NCBI GenBank assembly: GCA_000622025.1
Contig: KK211387.1
Span: 1 to 64,000 of the forward strand
Length of the DNA: 64,000 bases
Direction: 5' to 3'
Source: Lachnospiraceae bacterium AD3010
Lineage (GTDB): Bacteria; Bacillota; Clostridia; Lachnospirales; Lachnospiraceae
Shown: piece after piece, positions 25,816 through 33,650 of the stretch
Numbering within the stretch: position 1 is the stretch's first letter
How the letters are laid out: each line of letters opens with the position of its first letter
Notes under the pieces: model-generated
The model's database searches: none
What the model saw: the letters and a program-made list of their open reading frames with translations, nothing else
What the model was told of the DNA's origin: nothing
Made by a program: the position numbers and the translations under genes

Positions 25816-26685
25816 ATGTATAACAAACCATTTGTAATCGCTGAAGCAGGTTGCAACCATATGGGACAAATGGAAATAGCGAAGGATCTTATTGAAACAG
25901 CTGCCCATTTTTGCAAGGTGGATGCAATTAAATTTCAAAAGAGATGTCCGAAGGAACTGTTGACACCGGAACAGTATAATGCGCCTCACCCAAATCCATA
26001 TAATTCCTATGGGGATACATATGGAGCACACAGAGAGTTTCTTGAGTTTGATGTGGACCAACACAAGCAGTTGAAGAATTGGTGCGAGGAAGCGGGAATC
26101 ATCTATTCTACTTCAGTATGGGATCTGACAAGTGCAAAGGAAATCGCATCCTTAAATCCAAGATTTATTAAAATTCCCTCCGCTTGCAATACGCATTTTG
26201 AGATGCTTCAGTGGTTATGTGACAATTATGAAGGAGAAATACAGCTTTCTTTCGGGATGACATCTCATGATGAGGAAGAAAAGATTGTCAGTTTCTTTGA
26301 GAAAAACGGAAGGGCTAAAGATCTGATACTGTATAATTGCACTTCGGGATATCCTGTTCCATTTAAGGATGTTTGTCTTCTGGAAATCACCCGAATGAAA
26401 GAAAAATACGAGAGCAGGGTGAAGGCAATCGGTTTTTCCGGACATCACCTCGGAATTGCGGTGGATGTTGCCGCTTATACTCTTGGTGCCCAATATATCG
26501 AGAGACACTACACTTTGGACCGTACCTGGAAGGGAACTGATCATGCGGCATCCCTGGAACCTGACGGTGTGAGAAAATTGGCAAGGAATCTGGACGCAGT
26601 ATATCAGGCACTTACCTATAAGGATCAGGAAATACTCCCCATCGAACAGGTTCAAAGGGATAAATTAAAATACAGGAATCACTGA
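25816..26685 (+). CDS. NeuB-family nonulosonate synthase lacking the SAF domain
   Basis: The 289-residue TIM-barrel protein shows FVIAEAGCNHMGQ, DAIKFQKR, FIKIPSACNTHFEML, LILYNCTSGYPVP, IGFSGHHLGIAVDVAAYTLGAQYIERHYTLDRTWKGTDHAASLEP. These are the metal- and PEP-binding features of NeuB (NeuB family, PF03102). It condenses PEP with a hexose-type aldehyde to a nonulosonic acid or its 9-phosphate. It ends near residue 289, so the C-terminal SAF/antifreeze-like domain of about 60 residues is absent. AAGGAGAG precedes the ATG. It works with NeuA-HAD at 48589, 22 kb away. Confidence 0.85.
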   Translation: MYNKPFVIAEAGCNHMGQMEIAKDLIETAAHFCKVDAIKFQKRCPKELLTPEQYNAPHPNPYNSYGDTYGAHREFLEFDVDQHKQLKNWCEEAGIIYSTSVWDLTSAKEIASLNPRFIKIPSACNTHFEMLQWLCDNYEGEIQLSFGMTSHDEEEKIVSFFEKNGRAKDLILYNCTSGYPVPFKDVCLLEITRMKEKYESRVKAIGFSGHHLGIAVDVAAYTLGAQYIERHYTLDRTWKGTDHAASLEPDGVRKLARNLDAVYQALTYKDQEILPIEQVQRDKLKYRNH

Positions 26686-26728
26686 CTGATGAGAACTACG
26701 TATATAAATATCATTGAGGAAGTTGATG

Positions 26729-28211
26729 ATGCTGCGTAAACTGTTTTCCAAAGTAAAAAGAAAAGTAGAGTCTAAGATCAAAAAATGGGAATTAGATAAT
26801 AAGAAATATAAGACCACGGAGATGTCAGTTGCGGATCTGCTTCACATACATACCAGGAACGGGGAGCTTCTTCGTTGTGATATTGTTGTACGTTATCTTG
26901 CGATAGAAGAGAATTATGGGAAAAATGATTATGGATTTTCCTTATATGCAAAGATGCAGAATGCCAGAAAAAATTATGGATATGCAGATACTGCTATAGA
27001 ACAGTTCAAGGAACTGATGAAATCTTATGAAGAGGTTGGATACGATAAAGAATCAGGAATCCTTTTGGATAGAAATCTGGGACTGATAGATGGCTCTCAT
27101 AGAATCGCCATGGCTTTGTATTATGGAATTGATAATATCACAGTTAATATTACATCATTTGATCATCCCATAGACTATAAGATTGACTGGTTCATTATGA
27201 ACGGGTTTACCACTGATGAAGTGAAGCTGATTACGCAAAAATATAAGGAACTTCTTAAAAAAAACAATAAGCCATTTTCATGTGTAATTTGGTCTCCGGC
27301 AGTGGAATACGCTAATGACATAATAGAGGATTTGAAAGTATATGGGGAGGTAGTCAGGGTTAAGGAGTATGAGTTTAAGCAGGAACAATATGAGAATATA
27401 GTCAGAGCGATCTATAAGATTGATGATATTGAGAGCTGGAAGGTTGATAAGAAGCTCGAACACATGAGGGAGTGTAACCCGGGAATAGTTGAAATAGATG
27501 TAAGATTTTCCGATCCACAATACCGGTTAAAAAGAGTAACGGGCTTGCCGTTGTCTACAGTAGGCGAAAGAGCTAAGAGTGCGTTAAGAACAAAATATAA
27601 AAGCCTCATAACAGATTATTATTTTGATATTATACTTCATATTGCCGATAATATATACCAAAGTGATTATATGAGAGAGGTACTTGATAATCAGATTGTT
27701 TTTACTGAAATGATTAATGTATTTGAGAAATACGATTACGCGTTTGCCAAGACGGACGTGCCATATATGCCGGATAGTTTTCCCGATAAGGTTCCGGTGG
27801 GGAAGGATGTGGATGTTTTATTAAGAAGAGAGGACGTAGACAGTCTGAAGAGGGAGATTATGGATATATGTAAGAAATATGACAAATATTATATTGTCGT
27901 AAAAGAAACGGATACAGGCGTACAAATCAGGATGAATGGGGGGTACACTGATCTTTCTTGTTGACATTATTTGCAATGATTTGGTTTTAGGTCATGAATT
28001 TATTGAAGAAGCAATTGTCAACAGGGAAGAATATAACGGAAACTTCCGCTTAAGTGATGAGTATGAGTTTATTTATCGTTTACGAAGCTGTGAGAAGATA
28101 AAAAAAGATTATCATATCCAATGGCTTAAGGAACGTGAAGATTGTAGAAAAGCAGATTTGGTAAAATACTATCTTCAGAAATGCTTCAATAAGAACACGT
28201 TTCTTCAATGA
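26729..28211 (+). pseudogene. ParB-like/NTase-like protein, frameshifted at a G6 tract
   Basis: The first frame (start ATG 26729, with AGGAAG 6 nt upstream) has a ParB/Srx-like domain with LIDGSHRIAMALYYGI near residues 120-140 and a C-terminal NTase-like domain with YMPDSFPDKVPVGKDVDVLL. It stops at 27964, 20 nt after the G6 at 27938-27943. The rest of the domain (LIFLVDIICNDLVLGHEF...) continues in another frame to 28211, 91 codons by ATG 27936. A tract of 5 or 8 G would give one protein of about 493 residues. The paralogue at 28239 is broken at the same aligned point. Probably a phase-OFF gene rather than a dead one. Function unknown, perhaps a nucleotidyl or sugar-phosphate transferase. 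Confidence 0.7.
27938..27943 (+). repeat. poly-G tract (G6), OFF frame
   Basis: Six G between AAT and TAC at the point where the two halves of the ParB-NTase-like gene change frame. Lengths of 5 or 8 restore a continuous frame; 6 and 7 do not. Confidence 0.85.
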
Positions 28212-28238
28212 TTTACATGACCTCTTAGGAGGTTGAGA

Positions 28239-28824
28239 TTGAATAAACTGTTAGATGGCTTGATATACAATCAGTTATCAAGAAGGGACATATGCAGAGA
28301 GCTTAGATTTGATGAATTTGTAAATAAAATCCACTTGTTCCGCACAGCTTTTATTAAAATGGATGTGCCATACATGCCAGACGATTTCCCGTACGAGATT
28401 CCAGTCGGAAAGGATGCAGATATTATCTGTTCGAAAGGTGATTTTGATTCCGTAGCTGATATGGCTTCTGACTGGGCAGGCAGATTTAAGGAACGATTTA
28501 ACTATGATGTTATCCGGATTAATGAAGAATCTGGAACACGTATCAGAATAAATAGGGGGGGTACTTCTCTATCAGGTTGATTTGGCGTGGACAGTAAAGG
28601 GCATTAATTGCAGCTTTATTGAAGACGCTCTTTCAACCAGAACAGACAACGGCCTGTATTATGTGCTTTCTCCTGAATATGAATATATTGTAAGGATGAA
28701 TGCTTATTGGAGAAATAAAAGAAAAAAACATCATTTCCTATACCTGAAAGAGCACATACAGGAATACGAATCGGAATTATCAAAAAAATATCTGGATTTT
28801 GAATTGGAGGAGCTGCTTCAATAA
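28239..28824 (+). pseudogene. stand-alone NTase-like paralogue, frameshifted at a G7 tract
   Basis: TTG 28239 lies 6 nt after AGGAGG. The first frame encodes a copy of the NTase-like domain (VPYMPDDFPYEIPVGKDADII) and stops at 28580, just after G7 at 28555-28561. The remainder, VLLYQVDLAWTVKGINCSFIEDAL...YLDFELEELLQ, continues in another frame to 28824. A tract of 6 or 9 G joins them into about 195 residues. It aligns with the C-terminal half of the gene before it (for example VPYMPD.FP..VPVGKD.D), and both break at RMNGG/RINRG. Its final codons overlap the direct repeat copied at 33585. Confidence 0.7.
28555..28561 (+). repeat. poly-G tract (G7), OFF frame
   Basis: Seven G followed by TAC. 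Six or nine would fuse the two halves of the NTase-like gene. Confidence 0.85.
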
Positions 28825-28851
28825 TCTGCAAGGATTATGGAGGCAGATATT
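28791..28851 (+). repeat. direct repeat, left copy flanking a 4.8-kb segment
   Basis: TCTGGATTTTGAATTGGAGG opens a stretch of about 58 bp that recurs at 33585-33642. The first 39 bp differ at one base, the rest with a few changes and a 3-bp gap. It holds the end of the NTase-like gene and the GGAGG of the next gene. The pair brackets a four-gene cargo. Confidence 0.85.
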
Positions 28852-29338
28852 GTGTGAGGTTAATTATGTGGATGAGCTTGAAGATATACTTAATAACAGA
28901 GGAATTGATAAGAGAAACGTAATATTAACAGGCAGTGAAATATTAGCGCAGATGGGCATTCGTCCCAATAATGATCTTGATGTTATAATTAAACCGTACA
29001 TACTTGATACCGGAGTTTTCGAGTGTCCGGGAAGGAGTGCGTTCAGATGGAGAATAAATTTAAGTAGCAATATTGAGCTTTATCGGAATCATCTGCACTT
29101 TGTGGGAATAACAGACAATGATATATTTTCAAATCATTGGTATAATACTTATAACGGCTGGAATATCATACCCCTTGAGATATGCTATTTGATGAAGAAG
29201 GAACTGGGAAGAGAAAAAGACCAAAGAGACGTTAAGCTGATGGAAAGATACGACCCGCAAATTTCACGGAAAAGTAAGGCATATGAGCAGCCAATGATAA
29301 AAAAGGCATTTTATAAAATCATATGTAGAATTTGGTGA
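28850..29338 (+). CDS. nucleotidyltransferase-fold protein
   Basis: TTG 28850 lies 6 nt after GGAGG at 28839-28843, giving about 162 residues. NVILTGSEILAQMGIRPNNDLDVII matches the GS-X9-D-X-D pattern of NTase-fold proteins near residues 25-45. The C-terminal half (LEICYLMKKELGREKDQRDVKLMERY) resembles the helical partner region of MNT-type or LicD-like enzymes. First gene of the segment bounded by direct repeats. Substrate unknown; a second possibility is a toxin/antitoxin NTase. Confidence 0.6.
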   Translation: MCEVNYVDELEDILNNRGIDKRNVILTGSEILAQMGIRPNNDLDVIIKPYILDTGVFECPGRSAFRWRINLSSNIELYRNHLHFVGITDNDIFSNHWYNTYNGWNIIPLEICYLMKKELGREKDQRDVKLMERYDPQISRKSKAYEQPMIKKAFYKIICRIW

Positions 29339-29360
29339 GAAGAAAGAGGGTCAAGGGCTT

Positions 29361-30557
29361 ATGAAGAAAAGGCGCGGTTATTCAATCTGTGCAGTACTGC
29401 TTTTTTTGTCACTTCTTTCTGTCTCTTCTGTTGTAAGTACACTGAGGAGATATGATGTTGTTCCTGTATTTGATCAGGACAAAAGTTTCGAGCAGGTCAT
29501 ACTTGAAGATATCTGGTATGACGCAGATATTGCCCCCAATCTGGTAAGCAGGATAGATAATGCGGAGGATCACGTTGAGTTTGTTATGTTTAAATTTGAT
29601 AGTAGGAGCATTGCAGACTCACTGATCAGAGCCGCTGAAAGGGGAGTAACGGTTTCTGTATTGATTGATGCAAGAAGTACACAGTACAAGATAGAGGATA
29701 CCCCGATTGAGGATTACTTGCTCAATGGCAGCGAGGAGAGAATTGCGTTATTCCGTTATAATGATGCTCCCAACATCATGCACAATAAGGTTATTTTGAT
29801 TGATGATTATGAGCTATGTACCGGATCCCAGAATATGTTTGATGCAGACATAAAGAACAATTACGAGGTATTTTTTGATTTTAATATAGGCGAAAAAACA
29901 TGTTCAATTATTAAGGCTCAGATTAAGAACCTGAAAATGGATGAACGGACATGCGTAATGAATGAAGGCATGAGGGGGGGCGGATTAGTATCTAAGACAG
30001 AAACCGGTATTGATAGTACAGACGGGGAATCAGACATGAATTCGGGAAGGACATATAATAGTATATTGGATGGTATCTGGTTCTCTCCGGAATGTGATTC
30101 CAGAAAGACGGTAGTTTCAGTAATTGAAAGCGCTGACCATGAGATTGATGTTGCCATGGGATTCTTTAGGGATGAAACCATTCGCAGAGCTTTACTCAGG
30201 GCGAATAAAAGAGGTGTTGGTATCAGGATACTTATGGATGATTCCTATCAGGATTTTGCAGGCTTATTGGAAGCTGACGGATTTGATATCAGGGTATACT
30301 CTAAAGCGGATTCTTTAATGCATTACAAAACCATGCTTATTGATGAGGATATGGTGTTTACAGGTTCGCTTAATTTTTTTGAAAGATCTTTGGATTCAGA
30401 CCGGGAGATGTTTATGTTACTTGATAGCGAAAAGCTGAACTGCAAGTTAAAAGAACGTTTTGATTATATGTGGGCTGACAAGCATTGTATATCACCCGAT
30501 GCTGCGAGTATTTCAAGCAGAATAAAATACTACGTGAAATTATTGCTGAGTGAATGA
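29361..30557 (+). CDS. phospholipase D-family protein, membrane-anchored
   Basis: The 398-residue protein has an N-terminal TM helix (about 7-24, SICAVLLFLSLLSVSSVVS) and two HKD motifs: HNKVILIDDYELCTGSQN near 140 and HYKTMLIDEDMVFTGSLN near 323. This is the cardiolipin synthase/PLD nuclease layout with both active-site halves. The hydrophobic N-terminus places the catalytic part outside or membrane-bound, so phospholipid or teichoic/capsule phosphodiester chemistry is likelier than DNA cleavage. A G7 run at 29974-29980 encodes MRGGGL in the linker between the halves; the frame is open here. Confidence 0.8.
   Translation: MKKRRGYSICAVLLFLSLLSVSSVVSTLRRYDVVPVFDQDKSFEQVILEDIWYDADIAPNLVSRIDNAEDHVEFVMFKFDSRSIADSLIRAAERGVTVSVLIDARSTQYKIEDTPIEDYLLNGSEERIALFRYNDAPNIMHNKVILIDDYELCTGSQNMFDADIKNNYEVFFDFNIGEKTCSIIKAQIKNLKMDERTCVMNEGMRGGGLVSKTETGIDSTDGESDMNSGRTYNSILDGIWFSPECDSRKTVVSVIESADHEIDVAMGFFRDETIRRALLRANKRGVGIRILMDDSYQDFAGLLEADGFDIRVYSKADSLMHYKTMLIDEDMVFTGSLNFFERSLDSDREMFMLLDSEKLNCKLKERFDYMWADKHCISPDAASISSRIKYYVKLLLSE
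29974..29980 (+). repeat. poly-G tract (G7) in PLD gene, ON frame
   Basis: Seven G between the two HKD halves of the PLD-family gene. A one-base change would remove the second active-site half. Confidence 0.9.
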
Positions 30558-30618
30558 TGGCGGGACACATAGAAAAGCTTCTTGAAATGCCAGTGATTAT
30601 ATTTACAAATGATCTGTC

Positions 30619-30647
30619 TTGACAGGTCGATGGAGATGCATTAAGAT
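30619..30647 (+). promoter_or_regulatory. promoter for the helicase-DUF2290 pair
   Basis: A perfect TTGACA (30619-30624), a 17-bp spacer and TAAGAT (30642-30647) lie 100 bp upstream of the helicase ATG. This sits in the 191-bp gap after the PLD gene, the longest clean intergenic gap between 22.8 and 49.7 kb. It implies expression independent of the polysaccharide operon. Confidence 0.6.
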
Positions 30648-30748
30648 ATAGAGGTTTCTGGATTGATTTCTTTTTCCGCATTTCAGCGGAGTATTTCCAT
30701 GATGATTCTATTTCTATTGCTCTGCATTTGTGACTTGGGAGGGTCAGT

Positions 30749-32878
30749 ATGGTTACGATAATAAAGGGTACAAACAATAAATCCGTGGTAAGTGAGGAGC
30801 TTATTGATTTTTTCACGAAACATGAAAAGTATGAGGGATTTCTATATATAGGTTATCCTATAATAGGAACAGTAAATGGTCCGTTTTCCATAGATGCAAT
30901 GCTGGTGTCAGAGGATAAAGGGCTGATGGCATTTAATCTGATAACAGGAACAGATGTTGAGGGATATAAAGATGTACAGGATGAATGTGCGAATAAGCTT
31001 GAGGCCAAACTTCGCGGATACAATGAGCTTTTGAATCGTAGACACTTATGCGTCAAGATTTCTGTTGTGACATATGCCCCTTCTGTCAATTCAATAACGG
31101 ATTTTGATGAGGATTATCCATTATGTAATGACATGACGATGGAAAAGTGGATTGATAGTATCAGCTGGGATGAAAGTAATTATTTCAAAGAGCTGTTGTC
31201 AGTTCTTCAGTCTATTTCTTCCATACGTAAGGGAAGGAAGCGTATAATCAAAAAGGAAAATTCAAGAGGAGCAAAGGTTCAGCTTTTAGAGGAAGCAATA
31301 TCAAACCTTGATAACAGACAGAGCGAGGCTGTAATTGAGACCGTTGAGGGTGTACAAAGAATCAGGGGACTGGCAGGTTCGGGAAAAACCATAGTTCTTG
31401 CCTTAAAATCTGCTTATTTGCATGCGCAGCATCCAGATTGGAAGATTGCTGTAACATTTAATACTAGATCCCTTAAGGGGCAGTTTAAGAAGCTGATAAG
31501 TAACTTTTATCTTGAAATGACGAATGAAGAACCAAATTGGGATAATTTATCTATTATCCATGCATGGGGTGCACCGGGTGCAGATGATAAAAGAGGAATA
31601 TATTATGATTTTTGTTGTAGCCATGGGGTCAAATACCATGATTACAGCTCTGCAAAAAACAGATTCGGTAGTGAGGATCCATTTGGTAAGGCATGTGAGA
31701 TTGCCCTATCTGAAGTAGGCAGTTATGAGGAGTATTATGATGCAATAATTATTGATGAGGCACAGGATTTTTCACAATTCTTTCTGAGGCTCTGTTATTG
31801 TATATTGAATGAACCCAAAAGGCTGGTATATGCATATGATGAACTTCAAAACCTGAGTATGAAATCATTGCCGTCACCAGAAGAAATATTTGGGTTAGAT
31901 GAGAACGGGTTACCGAGAGTCAGGATGGATGGGCAGCAGGAAAATCAGGATATCATACTTGAAAAGTGCTATAGAAACTCAAAACAGGTTCTTGTTACAG
32001 CCCATGCTTTGGGCTTTGGTATATACAGAGAAAAGAAATTTGATGAAGAAACCGGGCTTGTTCAGATGTTTCAAAGGAGTTCGCTATGGAAGGATATTGG
32101 CTATAGCGTGATGGAGGGTGAACTTAATGAGGGGAAAAGAGTGGTTTTGAGTCGTACTCCTGATACCAGTCCGGAATTTCTTGAAAAGCATTCCGATGAG
32201 GATGACCTCATCTCATTTTTGTGTTTTGACAATAAAGAAGCCCAGGATTGTTGGGTTGCAGAGCAGATTATAAAGAACCTTACTGAGGACGAATTACGGC
32301 CGAATGATATATTGGTGATAAATCCTGATCCAATTAGTGCAAAAATAAATGTTTCTGACATAAGGGCAATGTTGTTTAAGCGCGGTGTGATGTCACATAC
32401 AGCCGGAGTGGATACAGATCCGGATGTCTTTTTTGGGGAAAACAATGATTCTATAACATTTACCGGAATATACAGGGCAAAAGGGAATGAGGCAGCCATG
32501 GTGTACGTTGTGAATTCAGAAAGCTGCTACGATGCACCATATGAAAAAGCAAAAATACGAAATCAGCTCTTTACTGCCATTACCAGGGGAAAGGCATGGG
32601 TCAGAGTTCTTGGGATTGGAAAGGGAATGAAGGAACTTCGGAAAGAATACCTCCAAGTGAAAAAACATGGATATAGACTTGATTTCACCTATCCCACGGA
32701 TAGTCAGTTACAACATATAAATATTGTGAACAGGGATTTGAGCAGAGCAGAAAAAATACGTATTAACAATAATAATAAAAACATGAATGAGCTTTTGCAA
32801 CAACTGTCAACCGGAGATATGAGGGTTGAGGATATTGATCCTGAAATAAGGGCTGCAATTGTCAGGATGCTGGCTTAA
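30749..32878 (+). CDS. UvrD-like (SF1) helicase with NERD-like N-terminal domain
   Basis: A 709-residue protein. Residues 1-150 look NERD-like (NGPFSIDAMLVSEDKGLMAF). The helicase core follows with Walker A RGLAGSGKTIVLALK near 205-219, Walker B IIIDEAQDFSQFF near 333, and the C-terminal motif V/VI region ITFTGIYRAKGNEAAMVYVV and LFTAITRGKAWVRVLG. SF1 helicases with NERD or DUF2075-type domains are frequent in phage-defence and mobile islands. GGGAGGG precedes ATG 30749 and it has its own promoter. It is followed after 2 bp by a DUF2290-like gene, so the two are probably one functional unit. Confidence 0.8.
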   Translation: MVTIIKGTNNKSVVSEELIDFFTKHEKYEGFLYIGYPIIGTVNGPFSIDAMLVSEDKGLMAFNLITGTDVEGYKDVQDECANKLEAKLRGYNELLNRRHLCVKISVVTYAPSVNSITDFDEDYPLCNDMTMEKWIDSISWDESNYFKELLSVLQSISSIRKGRKRIIKKENSRGAKVQLLEEAISNLDNRQSEAVIETVEGVQRIRGLAGSGKTIVLALKSAYLHAQHPDWKIAVTFNTRSLKGQFKKLISNFYLEMTNEEPNWDNLSIIHAWGAPGADDKRGIYYDFCCSHGVKYHDYSSAKNRFGSEDPFGKACEIALSEVGSYEEYYDAIIIDEAQDFSQFFLRLCYCILNEPKRLVYAYDELQNLSMKSLPSPEEIFGLDENGLPRVRMDGQQENQDIILEKCYRNSKQVLVTAHALGFGIYREKKFDEETGLVQMFQRSSLWKDIGYSVMEGELNEGKRVVLSRTPDTSPEFLEKHSDEDDLISFLCFDNKEAQDCWVAEQIIKNLTEDELRPNDILVINPDPISAKINVSDIRAMLFKRGVMSHTAGVDTDPDVFFGENNDSITFTGIYRAKGNEAAMVYVVNSESCYDAPYEKAKIRNQLFTAITRGKAWVRVLGIGKGMKELRKEYLQVKKHGYRLDFTYPTDSQLQHINIVNRDLSRAEKIRINNNNKNMNELLQQLSTGDMRVEDIDPEIRAAIVRMLA

Positions 32879-32880
32879 TT

Positions 32881-33546
32881 ATGATTAATGCAAGTATTAT
32901 TTTCAAGCAGATTAATTGCATTACAGAAAATTTGATTTTAACAGGGCTTTGTGATAAATTTAATTTTCCGGCTATAAAACAGTTAAGAGATAATGTAGAA
33001 GAAGTTGGAATATCAAAACACAAGCTTTCTTCCGATGTGCTAAAGGATATAAAATATGATGAGTTGTATACAATTACAAATAACGCTGGCAATTACAACT
33101 ATAGAATGATTGATGGTGCTTTGATTTCGATGCATTACAGGTTTTGTAACAAAGAGCTGTTAGCACATAGATTGTCTTTTATGCCATCTCCGGAGTTGCA
33201 TGACTTTCAGAATTATCCTGAAATATATCTTGAGGACGAAATATATGTCAATATTATAGAGAAAGGGATTGTTCCATTTCCGTTAAGATTTGATTTTGAT
33301 AAAAGGGAAGGATCCTGCGAACCTATCAGGCATCCTGTTTCGCATTTGACTGTAGGAGGATACAAGAATTGTCGGATTCCTGTCAAATCAGGATTGACCC
33401 CATATCAGTTTATTTCCTTTCTGACACATAATTTTTACTCAGTCGAATACAAAATATCGGAACGCAAAGCCATGCATTTTGATGAAAGATTTGAGGAAAC
33501 TATTTTTTCAGAGGAGATGAAGTTGCTCCATGTCAGCTATAGCTGA
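32881..33546 (+). CDS. DUF2290-like protein
   Basis: The 221-residue protein has SFMPSPELHDFQNYPEIYLED, IVPFPLRFDFDKR and HPVSHLTVGGYKNCRIPV...LTPYQFISFLTHNFY. This string of conserved blocks I associate with DUF2290 (PF10053). No enzymatic motif is evident. It starts 3 nt after the helicase stop without its own clear ribosome-binding site, implying translational coupling. Pairing of a DUF2290 protein with an ATPase or helicase has the look of an accessory or defence pair; that function is inferred from context only. Confidence 0.65.
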   Translation: MINASIIFKQINCITENLILTGLCDKFNFPAIKQLRDNVEEVGISKHKLSSDVLKDIKYDELYTITNNAGNYNYRMIDGALISMHYRFCNKELLAHRLSFMPSPELHDFQNYPEIYLEDEIYVNIIEKGIVPFPLRFDFDKREGSCEPIRHPVSHLTVGGYKNCRIPVKSGLTPYQFISFLTHNFYSVEYKISERKAMHFDERFEETIFSEEMKLLHVSYS

Positions 33547-33584
33547 GCATAGGATTGCTACAAAGGGTGGATGAGGGGAGAATG

Positions 33585-33642
33585 TCTGGATTTTGAATTG
33601 GAGGAGCTGCTTCGATAATCTGCGGGGGTCATGGCAGATATT
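33585..33642 (+). repeat. direct repeat, right copy
   Basis: Second copy of the 28791-28851 sequence, just before the flippase ATG at 33651. It carries a truncated duplicate of the last codons of the NTase-like gene (FELEELLR then stop). Its presence suggests the NTase-like gene once directly preceded the flippase. Confidence 0.85.
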
Positions 33643-33650
33643 TTTGTAAA

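Noticed and set aside
27936-28824. Programmed ribosomal frameshifting as the single explanation of all split genes
   Set aside because: The SDR and methyltransferase need a shift in one direction and the two NTase-like genes in the other, so one slippery mechanism does not explain all four; it remains possible for individual genes.
29361-30557. DISARM-type (DrmC) PLD nuclease paired with the helicase
   Set aside because: The protein has an N-terminal membrane helix and two complete HKD motifs, a 191-bp gap and separate promoter divide it from the helicase, and no other DISARM genes are present.
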